Notes: generated from the sequence alone by a model not told the origin. A stretch of 64,000 nt of DNA from Isoptericola sp044389085 (GCF_044389085.1 NZ_JBIRXP010000006.1:1-64000), one strand, 5' to 3'; counted from the stretch's first letter, positions 49,367 through 58,395 are shown. Made by a program: numbers and translations.

Positions 49367-49432
49367 GCGTTGTGAGCGCGATTTCGGGGACAATCCGGCA
49401 GCGGATTGTCCCCGAAATTGCGCTCACAACGC
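49367..49432. terminator. Long palindrome between convergent genes
   Basis: Two 31-nt arms (49367-49397, 49402-49432) pair with one mismatch around a GCAG loop; the arm includes GCGTTGTGAGCGC and GGGGACAATCCG. It sits between the convergent permease and aldo/keto reductase genes, so a bidirectional terminator is likely. Confidence 0.75.
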
Positions 49433-49436
49433 CGTC

Positions 49437-50276
49437 TCAGCGGCCGGTGTTGTTCATCTCGTCCGGGTGCGAGCCGATGCGCTCGCCGCGGTCGAGGCCG
49501 GTGATGGCGGCCATGTCGTCGCCGGAGAGCTCGAAGTCGAAGATCTCCAGGTTCTCGCGGATGCGCGACGGCGTCGCGGACTTGGGGAAGACGACGTCGC
49601 CGCGCTGCACGTGCCAGCGCAGCACCACCTGGGCGGGGGTGCGCTCGTGCTCGGCGGCGATGCGCGCCAGGGTCGGGTCCTCCAGCACGCGGCCGCGGCC
49701 GAGCGGGGACCAGGCCTCGGTGACGATGCCGTGCTCGGCGCCGAACGCGCGGACCTCCTCGTTGCCGAACCAGGGGTGGATCTCCACCTGGTTGACGGCG
49801 GGCACCACGGTGCCCTCGGCGAGGACGCGGCGCAGGTGGTGCGGCTGGAAGTTCGACGTGCCGATCGCCCGGGCGCGGCCCGAGCGGTACAGCTCCTCGA
49901 GCGCGCCCCACGCCTCGACGAACCGGCCGACGGCGGGCAGCGGCCAGTGGATGAGGAACAGGTCCACGTGGTCGAGGCCGAGCTCCTCGAGCGACCGGTC
50001 GAACGCCTCCAGCGCGGCGTCGTGCTCGTGGAACGCGTTGTTCAGCTTGGTGGTGACGAAGAGGTCGTCCCGCGGCAGCCCGGCCGCGGCGATGGCCTCG
50101 CCGACGCCCCGCTCGTTGCGGTACATCTGCGCGGTGTCGATGTGGCGGTACCCCGCCTCGAGGGCGGTCAGCACCAGCTCGCGCGTCTCCTCCGGCGGGA
50201 CCTTGAAGACGCCGTAGCCGAGCTGCGGGATCGACGTGCCGTTGTTCAGGGGCAGGGACGGGATCTCGGTGCTCAT
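49437..50276 (-). CDS. Aldo/keto reductase (2,5-diketo-D-gluconate reductase-like)
   Basis: A 279-residue NADPH-dependent aldo/keto reductase of the AKR5 kind. The catalytic tyrosine is in HIDTAQMYRNERGVG, the lysine in LFVTTKLNN, and the histidine in VDLFLIHWPLP; the NADPH site is VVFPKSATPSRIRENLEIFDF. ATG at 50276 is preferred over 50285. Acts alone. Substrate unknown; many relatives reduce aldehydes and dicarbonyls. Confidence 0.92.
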   Translation of the reverse strand: MSTEIPSLPLNNGTSIPQLGYGVFKVPPEETRELVLTALEAGYRHIDTAQMYRNERGVGEAIAAAGLPRDDLFVTTKLNNAFHEHDAALEAFDRSLEELGLDHVDLFLIHWPLPAVGRFVEAWGALEELYRSGRARAIGTSNFQPHHLRRVLAEGTVVPAVNQVEIHPWFGNEEVRAFGAEHGIVTEAWSPLGRGRVLEDPTLARIAAEHERTPAQVVLRWHVQRGDVVFPKSATPSRIRENLEIFDFELSGDDMAAITGLDRGERIGSHPDEMNNTGR

Positions 50277-50476
50277 GTCACCCATCTTGTCCCGGACGGC
50301 CTGGCGTCGCGCGACCGTCCCGTACCGGCGTGCGGATCCCCCGACCTCGTGCGGCGGGTGCTGACGACGTGGCGTGATCGATCCCATCGCGGCAGGGGTC
50401 GCCGGGCGGGGGTGGCCGGGAGCACGCTGGGGGTGTCGTCCCGGCGGCCGCCACGGCCGCCCCGTGAGGAGGCCCG

Positions 50477-50932
50477 ATGTCGTCCGAGCAGGCACCGTCC
50501 GACCAGGTCGAGGTCTACTTCGCGTCGTCCGCGTCGGGCATGGTGCGGCAGTTCTGCGAGCGGCTCGGCCGCCCGGTCCACGACCTCGGGGACCGCGCGG
50601 TGCGCCGGTCCGTGCCGGCCGGCCCCTGGGTGCTGGTGACGCCGTCGTACAAGACGGGCAACCCGGACAACGACACGCTGCCCGAGCCGGTGCGCCGGTT
50701 CCTGCGCGACCCCGTGACGCGGCGTCGGCTGGTGGGGGTCATGGGGTCCGGCAACCGGAACTTCGGGGCGCACTACCAGGCGGCGGCGCGGCAGGTCGCG
50801 CGGGCGTCCGGCCGCCCCGTCCTGCTCGAGTTCGAGCTCCAGGGCACCCGGTGGGACGTCGACGAGGCGCGGCAGGTCCTCGCCGACCTCGACGCCCGGC
50901 TCCGCGACGAGCACGACCGCGTGCCGGCCTGA
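50477..50932 (+). CDS. nrdI: NrdI-like flavodoxin
   Basis: A 151-residue NrdI-type flavodoxin, which supplies oxidant for building the manganese cofactor of class Ib ribonucleotide reductase. VYFASSASGMVRQFCERLG is the FMN phosphate loop, LVTPSYKTGN and GVMGSGNRNFGAHYQAAARQ are family motifs, and VLLEFELQGT ends the fold. ATG at 50477 follows GAGGAGG. The usual partners nrdH, nrdE and nrdF are not adjacent, so it is either an orphan or acts in trans. Confidence 0.88.
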   Translation: MSSEQAPSDQVEVYFASSASGMVRQFCERLGRPVHDLGDRAVRRSVPAGPWVLVTPSYKTGNPDNDTLPEPVRRFLRDPVTRRRLVGVMGSGNRNFGAHYQAAARQVARASGRPVLLEFELQGTRWDVDEARQVLADLDARLRDEHDRVPA

Positions 50933-50971
50933 CCCGGCGGGGTGGCCCGGCGTCGCGGACGCCGCCGGCGG

Positions 50972-51730
50972 TCAGCGCGGACCCGCCGCCCCGCCGTCCG
51001 GGGGTGCGCAGCACCCGTCCTGGCACCCTCCGGCGTCGTCCCTCCCGTCGTCTCTCCCGTCGTCTCTCCCGTCGTCTCTCCCGTCGTCGAGCAGCGCGCC
51101 GACCGGCGTGCAGCACGCGTCGCCGCGCCACGCCTCGAGGCCCTCCTTCACCGCAAAGCCCGCGATGACGAGCGCGGCGAGCGGGTCGGCCCACGTCCAG
51201 CCGAGCGTGGCGTTGAGCAGCAGGCCGACGAGCAGCACCGCGGAGAGGTAGATGCAGATCAGGGTCTGCTTGGAGTCGGCGACGGCGGACGCCGAGCCGA
51301 GCTCGCGGCCCGCGCGCCGCTCGGCCCACGACAGGAACGGCATGACGGCGAGGCTGGCCGCCGCGAGGACGATGCCGACGGGGGAGTGGTCCGGCTCGGC
51401 CGCGCCGAGCAGCGCACGGGTGGCGTCGACCGTGACGAACAGGGCCAGCCCGAAGAACGACACCGCGACGAGGCGCAGCGCGACGCGCTCGCGGCGGTGC
51501 GGGTCCGGTGCCGCGAACTGCCACGCGACCGCGGCCGCGGACAGCACCTCGACCACCGAGTCCAGGCCGAACCCGACCAGAGCGGCCGACGACGCCGCAC
51601 GGCCCGCGGCGATCGCCACCACGGCCTCGACGACGTTGTAGGCGATCGTCGCGCCGACGATCCAGCGCACGCGGCGCTCGAGCAGGGCGCGTCGCGCGGG
51701 CGGCACGGGGCGGAGCGGGAGGGCGGTCAC
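50972..51730 (-). CDS. Cation diffusion facilitator-family metal exporter with Cys-rich tail
   Basis: A 252-residue membrane protein with six helices and CDF signatures (AALVGFGLDSVVEVLSAAAVAWQF; SVADSKQTLICIYLS with a metal-site Asp). The cytoplasmic C-terminal domain is short. The tail DACCTPVGALLDDGRDDGRDD...GGCQDGCCAPP carries five cysteines and an Asp/Arg tandem repeat, possibly a metal sensor. GTG at 51730 is seven bases after TACCTT (leaderless pattern). An inverted repeat lies over the promoter. The exported metal cannot be read from sequence. Confidence 0.87.
   Translation of the reverse strand: MTALPLRPVPPARRALLERRVRWIVGATIAYNVVEAVVAIAAGRAASSAALVGFGLDSVVEVLSAAAVAWQFAAPDPHRRERVALRLVAVSFFGLALFVTVDATRALLGAAEPDHSPVGIVLAAASLAVMPFLSWAERRAGRELGSASAVADSKQTLICIYLSAVLLVGLLLNATLGWTWADPLAALVIAGFAVKEGLEAWRGDACCTPVGALLDDGRDDGRDDGRDDGRDDAGGCQDGCCAPPDGGAAGPR
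51035..51088. repeat. 12-bp tandem repeat in the CDF gene
   Basis: About 4.5 copies of GTCGTCTCTCCC run from 51035 to 51088, encoding the (DDGR)n tail on the minus strand. Twelve bp keeps the frame, so copy number can vary without breaking the gene. Confidence 0.85.
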
Positions 51731-51737
51731 AGGCTCG

Positions 51738-51759
51738 AAGGTACACGGAAGCCTGTACC
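51738..51759 (-). promoter_or_regulatory. Promoter and inverted repeat for the CDF gene
   Basis: GGTACA (51740-51745) and TGTACC (51754-51759) are perfect inverted repeats with an 8-bp gap. The first overlaps the TACCTT -10 box (51738-51743, minus strand). A metal-responsive repressor or MerR activator is plausible, given the target gene. Confidence 0.45.
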
Positions 51760-51808
51760 GTCGACCAGGGGTGTGGAGGAGGGCGCCGCCATCGGCGATG
51801 CTGGACGC

Positions 51809-52054
51809 ATGGCGAAGACTCTCCCCCTGGGCCCCACGGTGATCGACGACGACCGCGAGGTGCGGTTCGTCTCGGGGGCGAACCAGTTCGCGCTCAAGCT
51901 CAAGGACGGGCACCTGCACGTGCGCGCCATCGACACCGGGGAGGGGGAGGCGCAGCTCTCGGTCGCTCCGACGTCGCGGAGCACCCTCGACCTGCGCATC
52001 CAGCGGCGGTCGCCGCACGGCCCCGTGGACGTCGAGGGGCCGACCGTGCGCTAG
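51809..52054 (+). CDS. Small conserved-looking hypothetical protein
   Basis: An 81-residue protein with high third-position G/C and a beta-rich look (REVRFVSGANQFALKLKDGHLHVRAIDT). No family recognised. ATG at 51809 has no ribosome binding site; GATGCT lies six bases upstream. Divergent from the CDF gene. Confidence 0.65.
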   Translation: MAKTLPLGPTVIDDDREVRFVSGANQFALKLKDGHLHVRAIDTGEGEAQLSVAPTSRSTLDLRIQRRSPHGPVDVEGPTVR

Positions 52055-52144
52055 GCGGGTGCCCGCGGGACGCAGGTCACGGCGTCCGGGCTGGGGCTCC
52101 GGTGCCGGCAGGAGCACAATGGGGGGACCGGAGGTGGTTGTCTC

Positions 52145-52366
52145 ATGGTCACGATCGACGAGGCGCGCGCCGCCAAGCCCGCGCTGCGCGAGGCGCTCCA
52201 GAGCGTCGAGGGGGTGCGGGGCGTCGGGCTCGCCCAGCGCGGGGACGACACGGACTGGGTGCTGCAGGTGAACGTCGTCTCCGTCCGCGCCCGCAAGGAC
52301 GTGCCGCCCCAGGTCGAGGGCGTCCCCGTGCAGGTCACGGTCGTCGGCGCGGTCACCGCGCTCTGA
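52145..52366 (+). CDS. Small hypothetical protein
   Basis: A 73-residue protein (alternating hydrophobic strands VRGVGLAQRGDDTDWVLQVNVV, PVQVTVVGAVTAL), possibly a small alpha/beta fold. GGAGG lies 9-10 bases before the ATG. Function unknown. Confidence 0.7.
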   Translation: MVTIDEARAAKPALREALQSVEGVRGVGLAQRGDDTDWVLQVNVVSVRARKDVPPQVEGVPVQVTVVGAVTAL

Positions 52367-52472
52367 ACGCCGGGGACGGCGACGTCGGCGGCCGGCCGAC
52401 GCCGGCCGGTGTGCGCACGATCACGCGACGGATCCCGCACCGAGGACGCCGTGAACCGCGCAGAATGGCGGG

Positions 52473-54431
52473 GTGAGCTCCTCCTCCCGCCTGCCCCGTG
52501 TCCGCGCCTCCGAGCTGGTCGGCCGCGGCTGGCTCAACACCGGTGGCCGCGACGTGTCCCTCGCGGACCTGCGCGGGAAGGTCGTGGTGCTGGACTTCTG
52601 GACCTTCTGCTGCATCAACTGCCTGCACGTGCTGGACGAGCTGCGCGAGCTGGAGGAGCGGCACCGCGACGAGCTGGTGATCGTGGGCGTGCACTCGCCC
52701 AAGTTCGCGCACGAGGCGGACCCGGCCGCGCTGGCCGCCGCGGTCGAGCGGTACGAGGTGCACCACCCGGTCCTCGACGACCCGGAGCTGGTCACGTGGG
52801 GCGCGTACACGGCCCGCGCCTGGCCGACGCTCGTCGTCGTGGACCCCGAGGGGTACGTCGTCGCGCAGATGGCGGGCGAGGGCCACGCCTCGGCGATCGA
52901 GGCGATCGTCGACGAGCTGGTCGCCGAGCACGAGGCGAAGGGCACGCTGCACCGCGGCGACGGCCCCTACGTGCCGCCTGCCCCGGCGGCGGGCACGCTG
53001 CGGTTCCCCGCCAAGGTGGTCGCCTTGCCGTCCGGGAACCTGCTGGTCGCGGACGCCGGCCACCACTCGCTGGCCGAGCTCGGGCCCGACGGCGAGACGC
53101 TCGTGCGGCGGATCGGGTCGGGCGAGCGGGGGTTCGTCGACTCCCGCGGCGACGCGGTCCCCGACGAGGCCCGGTTCAGCGAGCCGAACGGCCTGTGCCG
53201 GGTCCCGGACGAGCTGCGACCGGCGCTGGGGTACGACGTCCTCGTCGCCGACACCGTGAACCATGCGCTGCGGGGCGTCGACCTGGCGACCGGCCGCGTG
53301 CGCACCGTCGCGGGCACCGGGGAGCAGTTCATGGTGGGCGGGCAGGAGAACGTCGTCGGCTCGACCGCCGCGTTCGACCCGGCCGCGACCTACCCCGCCA
53401 CCGCCGCGCGCCTCAGCTCGCCGTGGGACGTGGCGTGGTCGCCGCGGCTGGGGACGTTCGTCGTCGCGATGGCCGGCAACCACACGCTCTGGTCGTTCGA
53501 CCCGCTCGCCGGGACGGTCGCCATCCTGGCCGGCACGATGAACGAGGGGCTGGAGGACGGGCCGGGCGCCGAGGCCTGGTTCGCGCAGCCGTCCGGGCTG
53601 GCGCCGGCGAGCGGGCGCGCCGCCGCCGACGCGCTCTGGCTCGCGGACGCCGAGACGTCCGCGCTGCGGCGCGTCGAGCCGGCCGACGGCGGCACGGTCA
53701 CCGTCACCACCGCCGTCGGGCAGGGCCTGTTCGACTTCGGCCACCGCGACGGCGCGGCCGGCGAGGCGCTGCTGCAGCACCCGCTGGGCGTGACCTCCCT
53801 GCCCGACGGGAGCGTCGTCGTCGCCGACACGTACAACGGCGCGCTGCGGCGGTACGACCCGGCGGCGGGGACCGTGACGACGCTCGCCACGGGCCTCGCG
53901 GAGCCGAGCGACGTGCTCGTCGAGGCGTCCGAGGGCGGGGTGCGCCTCCTCGTCGTGGAGTCCGCCGCGCACCGGCTGACGCGGGTCGCGCTGCCGGCCG
54001 ACGTCGCCGGCGAGGTGCTCGACGGCGGTGCGCACCGCACGGCCCGCCCGGCCACGGAGGTCGCGCCCGGCGAGCTGCGGCTGGACGTGCCGTTCGTGCC
54101 CGCGCCCGGCCAGAAGCTCGACGACCGCTGGGGCCCGTCCACCGAGCTGCGCGTCAGCGCCACCCCGCCCGAGCTGCTGCTCGACGGCGCGGGCGACGGC
54201 GTCGACCTGGCCCGCGTGCTGGTGCTCAACCCGGACGTCGCCGAGGGCGTGCTGCACGTGACCGCGAAGGCCGCGTCGTGCGACCTCCCGCCCGACACCG
54301 CCCCCCTCGGCCCGGACGGCGAGCCGGAGGACTTCTTCCCCGCCTGCCACCTGGCGCAGCAGGACTGGGGCGTGCCGGTGCGCGTCACGCCCGGCGGCGA
54401 CGCGACGCTGAGCCTCCCCCTGCGCGGCTGA
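52473..54431 (+). CDS. Thioredoxin-like/NHL-repeat protein (NHLRC2-like)
   Basis: A 652-residue protein. Residues about 10-155 are a thioredoxin/TlpA-like domain with a CxxC in FWTFCCINCLHVLDEL (Cys47, Cys50). Residues about 165-510 are an NHL beta-propeller (LPSGNLLVADAGHHSLAEL, YDVLVADTVNHALRGVD, LPDGSVVVADTYNGALRRYD), and the remainder is a beta-rich C-terminal domain. Same domain order as NHLRC2. No signal peptide, so cytoplasmic. GTG at 52473 is six bases after CAGAAT. A redox role is inferred. Confidence 0.92.
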   Translation: MSSSSRLPRVRASELVGRGWLNTGGRDVSLADLRGKVVVLDFWTFCCINCLHVLDELRELEERHRDELVIVGVHSPKFAHEADPAALAAAVERYEVHHPVLDDPELVTWGAYTARAWPTLVVVDPEGYVVAQMAGEGHASAIEAIVDELVAEHEAKGTLHRGDGPYVPPAPAAGTLRFPAKVVALPSGNLLVADAGHHSLAELGPDGETLVRRIGSGERGFVDSRGDAVPDEARFSEPNGLCRVPDELRPALGYDVLVADTVNHALRGVDLATGRVRTVAGTGEQFMVGGQENVVGSTAAFDPAATYPATAARLSSPWDVAWSPRLGTFVVAMAGNHTLWSFDPLAGTVAILAGTMNEGLEDGPGAEAWFAQPSGLAPASGRAAADALWLADAETSALRRVEPADGGTVTVTTAVGQGLFDFGHRDGAAGEALLQHPLGVTSLPDGSVVVADTYNGALRRYDPAAGTVTTLATGLAEPSDVLVEASEGGVRLLVVESAAHRLTRVALPADVAGEVLDGGAHRTARPATEVAPGELRLDVPFVPAPGQKLDDRWGPSTELRVSATPPELLLDGAGDGVDLARVLVLNPDVAEGVLHVTAKAASCDLPPDTAPLGPDGEPEDFFPACHLAQQDWGVPVRVTPGGDATLSLPLRG

Positions 54432-54466
54432 CCTGCGCGGTGCCCCCGGGAGCCTAGGGTTCCGGC

Positions 54467-55333
54467 GTGACCGCACCCCGCACGGGCGACGTCCTCGTTG
54501 CCGGTCCCGCGTCCTGGAACCGCATCGTGCACCTCGACGCGCTGCCCGAGCCGACGCCGCACACCGTCTTCGCGCGTGGCGCGTACGACACCGTCGGCGG
54601 CACCTCCGCCGGCAAGGCGCTCAACCTCGCCGGCCTGGGCCGCGGCGTCGTGCTGCGCACGGTGCTCGGGGACGACGACGAGGGCGCGCGGGTGCGCCGC
54701 GTGCTCGACGACGCCGGCGTGCGGCTCCTCGCCGAGCCCTCCCCGGACGGGCGCACCGAGAGCCACCTCAACCTCATGGACCCCGGCGGCGGGCGGCTGT
54801 CCGTCTACCTGCGCGCGCCCGGCGAGGTCGCCCCCACCGGTCCCGGCTGGGACGCGACGCTCGCGGCCGTGGACGCCGCCGCGGCCGTCGTCGTCGACCT
54901 CGCCGCGCACTCCGTCCCGGTGCTCGCCGCGGCGGCGGAGCGCGGGCGCGACGTGTGGGTGGACCTGCACGACTACGACGGCGTCACCGCGTTCCACCGC
55001 CCCTGGGCGGACGCCGGCACGCACGTGTTCCTCAGCTCCGACCGGCTCCCCGACCACCGCTCCTTCATGGCCGGGCGCCTCGACGCCGGGGCTCGGCTCG
55101 TCGTGTGCACGCACGGCGCCCGCGGCGCGACGGCCCTCACCGCCGACGGCTTCGTCGACGTGCCCGCCCAGCGGGTGGACGACGTCGTCGACACCAACGG
55201 CGCGGGCGACGGCTTCTTCGCCGGCTTCCTCGACGCGCACCTGCGCGGCGCGGGCCTCGCCGAGGCGCTCGCGGCGGCCGCGGCCCACGCCGCGCGCGTG
55301 GTGCGCAGCCCGGGCCTCGCCCCGGCCGGCTGA
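54467..55333 (+). CDS. PfkB-family carbohydrate kinase
   Basis: A 288-residue ribokinase-like kinase, phosphorylating a sugar, nucleoside or similar alcohol. The N-terminal GGTSAGKALNLAGLG and the C-terminal DTNGAGDGFFAGFLDAHLRG (catalytic Asp, anion hole) are clear. GTG at 54467 follows TAGGGT by six bases, suggesting a leaderless mRNA. No sugar genes adjoin it, so the substrate is open. Confidence 0.92.
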   Translation: MTAPRTGDVLVAGPASWNRIVHLDALPEPTPHTVFARGAYDTVGGTSAGKALNLAGLGRGVVLRTVLGDDDEGARVRRVLDDAGVRLLAEPSPDGRTESHLNLMDPGGGRLSVYLRAPGEVAPTGPGWDATLAAVDAAAAVVVDLAAHSVPVLAAAAERGRDVWVDLHDYDGVTAFHRPWADAGTHVFLSSDRLPDHRSFMAGRLDAGARLVVCTHGARGATALTADGFVDVPAQRVDDVVDTNGAGDGFFAGFLDAHLRGAGLAEALAAAAAHAARVVRSPGLAPAG

Positions 55334-55390
55334 CACGTCGGCGTGTCGCGCGGGCGACGACGCCGCCCGGCACACCGCGTCAGGTCGGCG

Positions 55391-56095
55391 TCACGCCAGG
55401 CCGGTGTCCCGCGCGACGATCGCCGCCTGCATCCGGGACACGACGCCCAGCTTGGCCAGCACCCGCGACACGTGGGTCTTGGCGGTGGCCTCCGTGATGA
55501 CCAGCTCGTCCGCGATGCCCTGGTTGGACAGGCCGCGGCCCAGCGCGCCGAGGACGTCGACCTCGCGGGGCGTGAGGTCCGCGAGGCGGGGGTCGGCGGG
55601 GCGCGACGCCGCACCGAGGTCGGGGCGGCCGGGCGCTGGCGCGGTGGTGCCCGCGAGCTGTGCCAGCACGCGGCGCGTCACCTCGGGCGCGAGCACGCCG
55701 TCCCCGGCCGCGACCCGGCGCACGGCGTCGAGGAGGGCCGCGGGCTCCGCCGTCTTGAGCAGGAACCCGGCGGCCCCCGCACGCAGGGCGCCGTCCACGT
55801 ACTCGTCCAGGTCGAACGTGGTGAGCACCAGCACGTCCGCGAGGCCCTCGGCGGCGATGGCGCGCGTGGCGGCGATCCCGTCCGTGCCGGGCATGCGCAG
55901 GTCCATGAGCACGACGTCGGGCCGCAGCGCGCGGGCGTTCGCCACGGCCGCGTCCCCGTCGGCCGCCTCGCCCACGACCTCGACGTCGGCCGCCGCGTCG
56001 AGGAGCAGGCGCAGGCCCGCACGGATCGCCGCGTGGTCGTCGGCGACCAGCACGCGGGCCGTGCCGCCCGCGGGTCCGGCGTCGTCGTGGGACAT
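55391..56095 (-). CDS. LuxR/NarL-family response regulator
   Basis: A 234-residue regulator with a receiver domain (acidic pocket Asp20/Asp21, phosphorylated Asp65 in DVVLMDLRMPG, LLKTAEPAALLDAV) and a C-terminal LuxR HTH (LTPREVDVLGALGRGLSNQGIADELVITEATAKTHVSRVLAKLGV). ATG at 56095 shares a base with the kinase stop (TGATG). Cognate of the histidine kinase upstream. Targets unknown. Confidence 0.95.
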   Translation of the reverse strand: MSHDDAGPAGGTARVLVADDHAAIRAGLRLLLDAAADVEVVGEAADGDAAVANARALRPDVVLMDLRMPGTDGIAATRAIAAEGLADVLVLTTFDLDEYVDGALRAGAAGFLLKTAEPAALLDAVRRVAAGDGVLAPEVTRRVLAQLAGTTAPAPGRPDLGAASRPADPRLADLTPREVDVLGALGRGLSNQGIADELVITEATAKTHVSRVLAKLGVVSRMQAAIVARDTGLA

Positions 56096-57411
56096 CAGGT
56101 CGTGCTCCCCTTCTCCGCGGCGGCGGGGACGCGCGCCCGCACGTGCCAGCCGCCGTCGTCCGTCTCCCCGGCCTCGAACGCGCCGCCCAGCGCCTCCGCC
56201 CGCTCGCGCATGGTGAGCATCCCCGTCCCGGCGCTGAGGGGCATCCCGGCCGCTCCCGCCGGCTCGGCGTGTCCCGCCGGCGGCGCCGCGTTGCGCACCT
56301 CCAGCACCACCGCGCCGCGGGGTTGCGGCTCCCGGGCGAGCCGCACCGTCACGGGCGCCCCCGGTGCGTGCTTGCGCGCGTTGGTCAGCGCCTCTTGCAC
56401 GATGCGGTGCAGCGCGTGCCCGACGGCGGCGGGCAGGTCCGCCCTGGCGACGCCGTCCTCGTCGTCGAGCGTCACCGAGGTGCCGGCGGACCGGGCGGAG
56501 CCCAGCAGGTCGTCCAGCCGGTCCAGCCGCCCGGGCGCCGCGAGCGGGTCGCGCGGCGCGTCGGCGCGCAGCAGCTCGATCATCGACCGCATCTCCGTGA
56601 GCGACGCGACCGCGCTCGTGCGGACCTGCTCCAGCGCGCCGCGGTCGCGCGCGGCGTCCGGCGGGGTGCTGAGCGCGGCCCCGGAGTGGATGGCGATGGT
56701 GGACAGGTGGGAGGCGATGACGTCGTGCAGGTCGCGCGCCATCGCCGCGCGCTCCGCGCGCACCGCCTCGTGCCGGTCCAGCTCGGCGATCCGCGCGAGG
56801 TCGGCGGCGCGCTCGCGCTCGAGCTCCGCAGTCCGCGCGGCCTCGTCCGCACGGGCGCGCTCGAGCTCGGCGAGCTCGGACTTCTGCCGCACGTTGTCGG
56901 CCCACCACATCGGCACCAGCAGGATCGCGCCGAACTGGAGGCCGCCGTAGACGAACATCCGCACGTCCTGGGTCGCCTCCCCGACGACGATCGCCCCGCC
57001 CACGGCCACGACGATCGCCGTCCCCCAGAGCCATCGGCGCGCCGTCGGTCCCGACCACATCGCCGCCGCGTACAGCAGGTCCCAGAGCACGAGCATGACC
57101 GCGAGGCTGCCGCCCCAGACGACGTCGAGCGCCGTCACGAGCACGCCGCCCGCGAGGGCCAGCATCGGCCGGTGCCGCTTCGCGAGCGTGAGGGCGCACC
57201 CCACCCCCAGCAGCGCGACCCGCCACCAGAGCTCGGGCTCGGGGGTCAGCGGCGGGTTCCAGGTGTACACGTCGACGAGGCCGACCTCGAGGAGGAGCCA
57301 GCCGAGCAGGAAGAGCGTGACCGCGGTCGTGGCGTCGCGCCGCCGGTCGTCGCCGCGCCACCGGCGCACGGCCCTCCCCACGAGGGTGGGCGCGGGGCGG
57401 TCGGGCGTCAC
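56095..57411 (-). CDS. Sensor histidine kinase (HisKA_3 type)
   Basis: A 438-residue kinase. The N-terminal half has about five helices (LFLLGWLLLEVGLVDVYTWNP and on). A coiled linker leads to the HisKA_3 dimerisation helix, MARDLHDVIASHLSTIAIHSG, with the phosphorylated histidine, and to an HATPase domain with HRIVQEALTNARKHAPGAP and GTGMLTMRERAEALGG. GTG at 57411 is the likely start; an upstream GTG at 57486 would add 25 residues. Pairs with the response regulator. Confidence 0.93.
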   Translation of the reverse strand: MTPDRPAPTLVGRAVRRWRGDDRRRDATTAVTLFLLGWLLLEVGLVDVYTWNPPLTPEPELWWRVALLGVGCALTLAKRHRPMLALAGGVLVTALDVVWGGSLAVMLVLWDLLYAAAMWSGPTARRWLWGTAIVVAVGGAIVVGEATQDVRMFVYGGLQFGAILLVPMWWADNVRQKSELAELERARADEAARTAELERERAADLARIAELDRHEAVRAERAAMARDLHDVIASHLSTIAIHSGAALSTPPDAARDRGALEQVRTSAVASLTEMRSMIELLRADAPRDPLAAPGRLDRLDDLLGSARSAGTSVTLDDEDGVARADLPAAVGHALHRIVQEALTNARKHAPGAPVTVRLAREPQPRGAVVLEVRNAAPPAGHAEPAGAAGMPLSAGTGMLTMRERAEALGGAFEAGETDDGGWHVRARVPAAAEKGSTT

Positions 57412-57533
57412 GGCTCCATCCCAGCACAGGGAACCGCGCGGGGGATCGGTCGAAGGGTGTACCCGGGGCGGGCGTCGCAGGATCACTCGTTCGGGGGACG
57501 ACGGTGCAAGGGCGCGCCGCGAGGATCGATGGC

Positions 57534-58376
57534 ATGGACCTCATCGACCTCGGCGGCCTGGAGGGCGCGGGCCTCGGCGTGCTCGCGGGCGCGCTCGTCG
57601 TGCTCGCGCTGATCGACTCGACCAGCTTCGGCACCCTGCTCATCCCGGTGTGGCTGCTCATGGCGCCGGGCCGCCCCCGACCGGCGCGGCTCCTGGCCTA
57701 CCTCGGCACGGTCGCGGGCTTCTACCTCGCGGTGGGGGTCGCGGTGATGCTCGGGGCCGGGGCGCTGCTGTCCCGCTACGGCGACGTGCTGGACTCGCGC
57801 CCGGTGATGCTGCTGCAGCTCGCCCTCGGCGTCTTCCTGTTCGCGATCAGCTGGCGCTTCGACGGCAAGAAGGCCGAGGCGCGGGCCGCCCGGGACGGCG
57901 CGAAGCCGGGCCGGCTGGTGCGCTGGCGGGCGCGGGCCATGGGCATCGAGGCGGGTGCGGCCGGCGCGGGCCTGACGGCGCCCGAGGCCGCGGTGCCGGG
58001 CCTGCTGCCCGCGCCGACGTCGACGGTCGCGGCGCCGAACGCGTCGCTGCTGCCGCTGCTGGGGCTCGCGCTCGGTGCGGTGGCCCTCGAGGTCGGGACG
58101 ATGCTGCCGTACCTGGCGGCCATCGGGCTCCTCACGACGTCGGACCTGGGCACCGGCACGAGCCTCGGCGTCCTCGCCGCGTACTGCGTGGTCATGGTGC
58201 TGCCGGCGCTGCTCCTGCTGGGGGCGCGGCTCGCGTTCACCCGTCGCGTCGAGCCGGTCCTGGCCCGGCTGGAGCGGTGGCTGACCAAGAACGCCGCCGA
58301 GATGACGGGCTGGGTGCTCGGCATCCTGGGCGTGCTGCTGGCGCTCAACGCCGTGGGCCGGCTGGGATGGGCCTGA
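57534..58376 (+). CDS. GAP (Sap)-family membrane protein
   Basis: A 280-residue membrane protein with six helices, similar to the peptidoglycolipid addressing protein/Sap family of LysE-like transporters (LIDSTSFGTLLIPVWLLMAPGRPR start; ARLLAYLGTVAGFYLAVGVAVMLGAGALL). Mycobacterial relatives help transport sulpholipid or glycopeptidolipid. ATG at 57534 is chosen as GAGG lies ten bases upstream. Divergent from the two-component pair. Substrate unknown. Confidence 0.8.
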   Translation: MDLIDLGGLEGAGLGVLAGALVVLALIDSTSFGTLLIPVWLLMAPGRPRPARLLAYLGTVAGFYLAVGVAVMLGAGALLSRYGDVLDSRPVMLLQLALGVFLFAISWRFDGKKAEARAARDGAKPGRLVRWRARAMGIEAGAAGAGLTAPEAAVPGLLPAPTSTVAAPNASLLPLLGLALGAVALEVGTMLPYLAAIGLLTTSDLGTGTSLGVLAAYCVVMVLPALLLLGARLAFTRRVEPVLARLERWLTKNAAEMTGWVLGILGVLLALNAVGRLGWA

Positions 58377-58395
58377 CGCCCGGGGGCACGGCCGG

